Positions 62,775 through 64,000 of a DNA stretch of 64,000 nucleotides are shown here, one piece after another; within the stretch, counting starts at the first letter, position 1; the number at the start of each line of letters is the position of its first letter. A program made the translations under genes and the position numbers. The notes beneath the pieces are model-generated. The model was given only the letters and a program-made list of their open reading frames with translations, did not search any database and was not told where the DNA came from. The stretch comes from Chryseobacterium paridis (GTDB lineage Bacteria; Bacteroidota; Bacteroidia; Flavobacteriales; Weeksellaceae), in the NCBI RefSeq assembly GCF_016595215.1, contig NZ_JAENHK010000007.1:124001-188000 (forward strand), read 5' to 3'.

Positions 62775-64000
62775 TTATATGGTTTTGAATAACCGATCCA
62801 CTTCCTTTTTAGCAGCATCATTTGGACATACTTTATAGAATTCTAAAAGTAAGTCAAGACTTGTTGGTTTTTTAGGATACTGATTATTCAGAAGGAAATT
62901 TTTCAAAGCTGTGTTTACTTTTTCTTCTCCAAGTATATCACTTAGTTTTACCATTGCAACAGCTCCTTTGGAATAGGAGATATGTGTATTGTCATTTGTT
63001 ACTCTATAAATGGGTTCATTTTCCGATAACCCTTTCTCATTATCATAAATCTGTTGATGCATTGTTATTCGGTCCATCATTTTTTCTTTTCCGTGCATTT
63101 TCTTATACAACATCATTTCTGTATACATTGCCAACGTTTCGGTAAGCATCACTGAGCCCTGTCTATCATCGGGATTGATTTGGCTGTTTCCCCACCAGAG
63201 ATGGGACAGTTCATGACCGGCGAGTTCATTGATCACATCCTGCTTTTTATCTGCGTAAATATTGGCATGAAAAATCATATCCTCAGGCATAAATATCGCT
63301 GAAGGATATGCGGTAGCAGCAAAGCCTTTTGTGAACGAAGAAATTTCAGCAAAATTGATAGATTGAAACGGATATTTTCCAAAATTGTGAATACAATAAT
63401 CTAAAGTATTTTTAGCATTTTGAATAAGATGGTCTACATTTTCATTATGTTTTTGATGGTAAAATACATTGATAGAAATGCCTTTGTAATGAATGCTTTT
63501 ATGAGCATATTCTGCAGAGGAAACAGCAAAGCGAAACGGAATCTGACTCACTTTATATTTAAAATAAGATCTGTTATCTGTATCCCAATTACTCACAAGA
63601 TCTCCTGTTCCAATTGCTGTTTGCCCCTTTTCGGTCGAAACAGTCATATCAAGATTAATAAAATCTTTCTGGAATACTTCTGGTGCTTCCAGTTTTTTAA
63701 GTTCTGATGCTTTTCCCAGGTTGAACTCTTTTCTTTTTTCCTCATCCTCAATCTCTCTATTTTTTTGATATCCAATAGTAGGATAGTATCGACTGATTCT
63801 CATAAAAGAACCATTTTTAATAATGGCATTGAAAGATTCATGACCATTTACGGCATACCATTGATAGGATAATGTGAAAGCTAAAGTAGCTGTTGTATGA
63901 GGTTGTAGAGGTTGTTTTAAGCGGATCTCATTTGTATCATTGTTGATTTTTTTTGATTCTGAAGAAACCGTAAAAACAGCAGATTGTATTTTTAGGTTAG
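62775..64000 (-). CDS. M1-family aminopeptidase region of a large membrane protein (partial)
   Basis: The reading frame is open to the window edge, so the start lies outside; 408 codons are seen. The zinc motif HELSHLWWGN (His-Glu-Leu-Ser-His encoded at 63201-63215) with a downstream Glu in LTETLAMYTE is the gluzincin HExxH...E site. The upstream part (LSYQWYAVNGHESFNAII) is typical of the ABC-permease/M1-aminopeptidase fusion proteins of Flavobacteriia, of about 1200 residues, so a membrane domain is expected beyond the edge. It would be a periplasmic peptidase coupled to a permease-like region. Confidence 0.85.
   Translation of the reverse strand, partial: NLKIQSAVFTVSSESKKINNDTNEIRLKQPLQPHTTATLAFTLSYQWYAVNGHESFNAIIKNGSFMRISRYYPTIGYQKNREIEDEEKRKEFNLGKASELKKLEAPEVFQKDFINLDMTVSTEKGQTAIGTGDLVSNWDTDNRSYFKYKVSQIPFRFAVSSAEYAHKSIHYKGISINVFYHQKHNENVDHLIQNAKNTLDYCIHNFGKYPFQSINFAEISSFTKGFAATAYPSAIFMPEDMIFHANIYADKKQDVINELAGHELSHLWWGNSQINPDDRQGSVMLTETLAMYTEMMLYKKMHGKEKMMDRITMHQQIYDNEKGLSENEPIYRVTNDNTHISYSKGAVAMVKLSDILGEEKVNTALKNFLLNNQYPKKPTSLDLLLEFYKVCPNDAAKKEVDRLFKTI

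Overview
The window is chromosomal DNA from a member of the Bacteroidota, class Flavobacteriia, most likely Chryseobacterium or a close relative. This rests on AT-rich sequence, promoters of the form TTTG-N19-TAnnTTTG instead of sigma-70 boxes, weak or absent Shine-Dalgarno sites, a type IX secretion (T9SS) sorting domain, a GLPGLI protein, two-gene RHS loci and short peptides with the leader KKLNRQEQKxIxGG. It contains one tRNA, one cobalamin riboswitch and no rRNA, CRISPR array or intact transposase.

1-20.7 kb: a nitronate monooxygenase end, an alpha/beta hydrolase, an HD protein, a rhodanese and QueG; a tripartite RND efflux operon (outer membrane lipoprotein, pump, fusion lipoprotein) headed by a small secreted protein with a near-consensus promoter; small accessory genes including a decayed one; AraC, metallo-hydrolase and dehydrogenase genes; a cold-shock operon with two CspA-type proteins and a half-length DEAD-box protein whose Walker A motif is ruined, behind a leader of about 470 nt; then DUF4386, Crp, a GNAT-like gene and a divergent MocR regulator.

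20.7-32.1 kb: a cobalamin riboswitch precedes prpB-prpC-prpD and then mmsA, an acyl-CoA dehydrogenase, a 3-hydroxyisobutyryl-CoA hydrolase, mmsB and an enoyl-CoA hydratase. Together these carry isobutyryl-CoA from valine to propionyl-CoA and then, through the 2-methylcitrate cycle, to pyruvate and succinate. The layout suggests that the B12-independent propionyl-CoA route is turned down when B12 permits the methylmalonyl-CoA route. Most gaps from prpD to the last gene are filled with a diverged AT-rich repeat family in both orientations, and a four-helix-bundle gene flanked by a 60-bp perfect direct repeat sits there on the opposite strand.

32.1-39.1 kb: small membrane proteins, Crp, two lipoproteins, TetR with an MFS pump, two alkylation-repair enzymes and a nucleotidyltransferase.

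39.2-48.9 kb: a polymorphic-toxin locus. A T9SS-sorted beta-repeat protein is followed with almost no spacing by two secreted RHS-type proteins. The second ends in a predicted ADP-ribosyltransferase tip and is followed by a candidate immunity gene, then a displaced toxin-tip fragment with its own small downstream gene, bounded by inverted REP-like elements.

48.9-64 kb: YciI, GLPGLI, tRNA-Leu, a PhnP-like hydrolase, a conserved unknown protein with a GAF/fRMsr-like protein, a signal-less BtuF-like protein, MgtE, three tandem cysteine-rich peptide precursors of 47-55 aa with a knottin-like cysteine pattern, rpsO, a sugar MFS transporter, pnp and the end of a large M1-aminopeptidase protein. The cysteine-rich peptide cluster is the most likely undescribed system here; the B12-riboswitch catabolic cluster and the RHS locus come next.
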